Source: an uncultured bacterium (GTDB taxonomy: Bacteria > Patescibacteriota > Gracilibacteria > Absconditabacterales > Absconditicoccaceae). From it: DNA of 6,253 nucleotides. The stretch's first letter is position 1, and every line of letters begins with the position of its first letter. The translations under genes were made by a program, and so were the position numbers. The DNA is taken from assembly GCA_903943625.1 (NCBI GenBank), contig CAJAPL010000205.1, positions 1 through 6,253 on the forward strand, in the 5' to 3' direction. The notes under the pieces were generated by a model. The model had not been told where the DNA came from and searched no databases. It saw only the letters and a list, made by a program, of their open reading frames with translations. Shown here one piece after another: positions 4,636-6,253 of this stretch.

Positions 4636-6253
4636 ATGAACAAACCTTCATCAAAAGATATAAGATTATTAATATTACTGCCTCTAGTATTTAGTCTTTT
4701 TTGATATTATACTTATACTTTAGCGGCTGCTCCAAACGCATTCATAGTTGAAGCTCAGCCCAGTTCTTTTGAGATAAATCAACCAGTAGATCTAGTCGTA
4801 AAAGCTGTAAATAATTGAGAGATAGTAAAAGATTATAATGGAGATATCTTTATAGAAATAGATTGAGATATCGACCCACAAAAAGATTACATAGTCCCTA
4901 GTGAGTGATTATATACCTTTGTACCACAAGATCAGTGAATCAAAATATTTTCAAAATGAATCCAAATTAAAAAAGCCTGAACATTCAAAATAAAGATTTC
5001 CGATATCACTGATGATAATGTTAAGTGAGAAACAACTGTTATAGTCGGGACGCCGTGATGAGAAAATCTTAAAGACGTACAAATAACTTCTCCTGTTGCT
5101 TGAATGACAGAGAAAAACGATGTCGTTAATATATTTTGAGCTAGTGTGCAATTGCCCAATTCGCCTATACAATACTATATAAATGACGTCCTAGTCCAGC
5201 AATGAATTACAGACTCTCTATGAAATTTCAGTGCATATTTGACGTGAATAAAAGAATGACAGAATGTGCTAAGAGCAAAAATAGTAGATTCCAGCGATAC
5301 TGTCTTGGGGGAATCAGATCAAATCAGCTTCAATTACCAACCTATTACTGACGATGTTTTTAAGTGAATAGAAATCATCCCTTTAGCCAACATTAAACAG
5401 TGAGAGCAGGTTATATTCAATGTGAGGACAAATGATTGAATATCATCAGTTCAGCTAAAATTTAGTGATGGTAAGTCATACCCTATGGATAGGGTAACAG
5501 CATGACAATTTTCAAAGAAAATCACTATGGAGAATGAATGAGACATTATAGTCTCTCTAGAAATTATGGATGCATGAAATAAAAAAACCTACGATAATAT
5601 ACATACCTTAAATATTTGACAATGAACCAGCATAAAGAATATTAAATTCTTTACAGATTTGATAGATCAAAATACATTAACCGTAAAGCGAGAAGTCATC
5701 TGAATTGTTCCCTCAAAATTTAAAATTGAATATTGAACATGAAAAGATTTATTGGATCAATCTGTTAACGTGGATACCAATGAGTTATTCGTAGAAAATA
5801 TCGATCCTGCGGTTGTTTACTATTTCCAAATCACGCCATTAAATGCTGACCTTAGTCCTATCTGATCACCATCAAGTATTGTTAATTTTGACTCTTCATG
5901 ACCGACTTGTATAGTTCAGGACATAACAATATCAGATGAAAAAATATGAGATAAGCATTATTTAGTCCGATCTGGCGTAGAAAATGTAGATAAGTATATA
6001 GTTTATAGATCTGATTTTGAAACTTCTGATGTTTCCAAGATGAAAAAAGTTTGAGAAACTACGGATACAAAATTTGAATACCCCTTCAATAAATTCTCCA
6101 AAAAAGATGAATATGCCTTCTATGCTATACAGGCACTCTGTAAAGATGGGACCGAATTAAAAATCGATAACGTAAAAAAAGTGCAAGTATGACCGGTTGA
6201 AAATATATTATTGGTAATTATGTTTAGTATATTTGCCTACAGCGTATACAGAC
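4636..6253 (+). CDS. Exported multi-domain Ig/fibronectin III-like surface protein (3' end outside window)
   Basis: 539 residues are in the window, with about 32 TGA-encoded glycines and no stop, so the gene continues past 6253. An in-frame TAG stands directly before ATG 4636, which fixes the start as the first ATG. Residues about 11-33 form a signal peptide or anchor ending in LAAAP. Domain 1 (35-138) is an Ig-like beta-sandwich with IVEAQPSSFEINQPVDL and the segment LYTFVPQDQGIKIFSKG. Domain 2 (148-236) and domain 3 (237-328) look like bacterial Ig-like repeats. Domains 4 (330-419) and 5 (424-519) look like fibronectin III, with FKIEYG and KYIVYRS in the expected C strand. Cys425 and Cys502, the only cysteines seen, bracket domain 5 and could form a disulfide. 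A second hydrophobic segment begins at about 523, just after GPVEN, and is probably a C-terminal anchor. Codons 352 and 445 are CGA at the place where fibronectin III domains carry their hallmark Trp, and the protein has no TGG codon. The role is probably adhesive or structural at the cell surface; no enzyme motif is seen. Confidence 0.88.

Noticed and set aside
4360..5172. Minus-strand open frames across the two surface-protein genes
   Set aside because: Low-complexity antisense frames without motifs; the plus-strand reading with TGA=Gly is continuous.
140..6253. TGA as tryptophan (Mycoplasma-type code, table 4)
   Set aside because: TGA falls at invariant glycines of the Nudix box, GreA GDLSEN and HrcA GPTR, and would put about 80 Trp in 1,800 residues.

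Overview
The window comes from a bacterium that reads UGA as glycine (translation table 25), as known for Absconditabacteria (SR1) and Gracilibacteria of the Candidate Phyla Radiation. Read with the standard code, almost every gene here breaks up. Read with TGA=Gly, the window resolves into eight tightly packed genes that all end in TAA or TAG. About 80 in-frame TGA codons appear, roughly 70% of all glycines. Several sit at family-conserved glycines: both glycines of a Nudix box, the GDLSEN motif of GreA, and the first Gly of the GEPVGSK motif of HrcA. The DNA is AT-rich, and no start codon has a recognisable Shine-Dalgarno sequence. CGA and CGG are rare (7 codons). Three of them fall where the protein family has a conserved tryptophan, so these codons may be read as Trp. 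The lineage is therefore most likely Absconditabacteria or close to it.

Layout. 1-139: probable terminator of an upstream gene, then an operator-like inverted repeat. 140-1876 (+): a short HrcA-type repressor, a charged coiled-coil protein of unknown function, and a Nudix hydrolase. 1877-2065: intergenic region with an AU-rich hairpin and a structured leader. 2066-2897 (+): a divergent ribosome-hibernation (HPF/RaiA-like) protein followed 31 nt later by transcript-cleavage factor GreA. 2898-2967: a good intrinsic terminator. 2968-3891 (-): a membrane-anchored extracytoplasmic protein with an OB-like segment and four cysteines. 3892-4081: divergent promoter region with an array of TCAATA boxes. 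4082-6253 (+): a small membrane-anchored beta-rich protein followed by a large exported protein of Ig/fibronectin III-like domains, cut by the window end just after its C-terminal membrane anchor begins.

How the genes relate. The left part is a stress and housekeeping block: heat-shock repression, nucleotide-pool or alarmone hydrolysis, ribosome hibernation and rescue of stalled RNA polymerase. The right part is a cell-surface block with three membrane-anchored extracytoplasmic proteins. Its two oppositely oriented transcription units share one control region. For such host-attached, reduced-genome bacteria, surface adhesive-type proteins are a plausible place to look for host-contact functions, but that is inference. 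No tRNA, rRNA, CRISPR array, insertion sequence or phage gene was seen.
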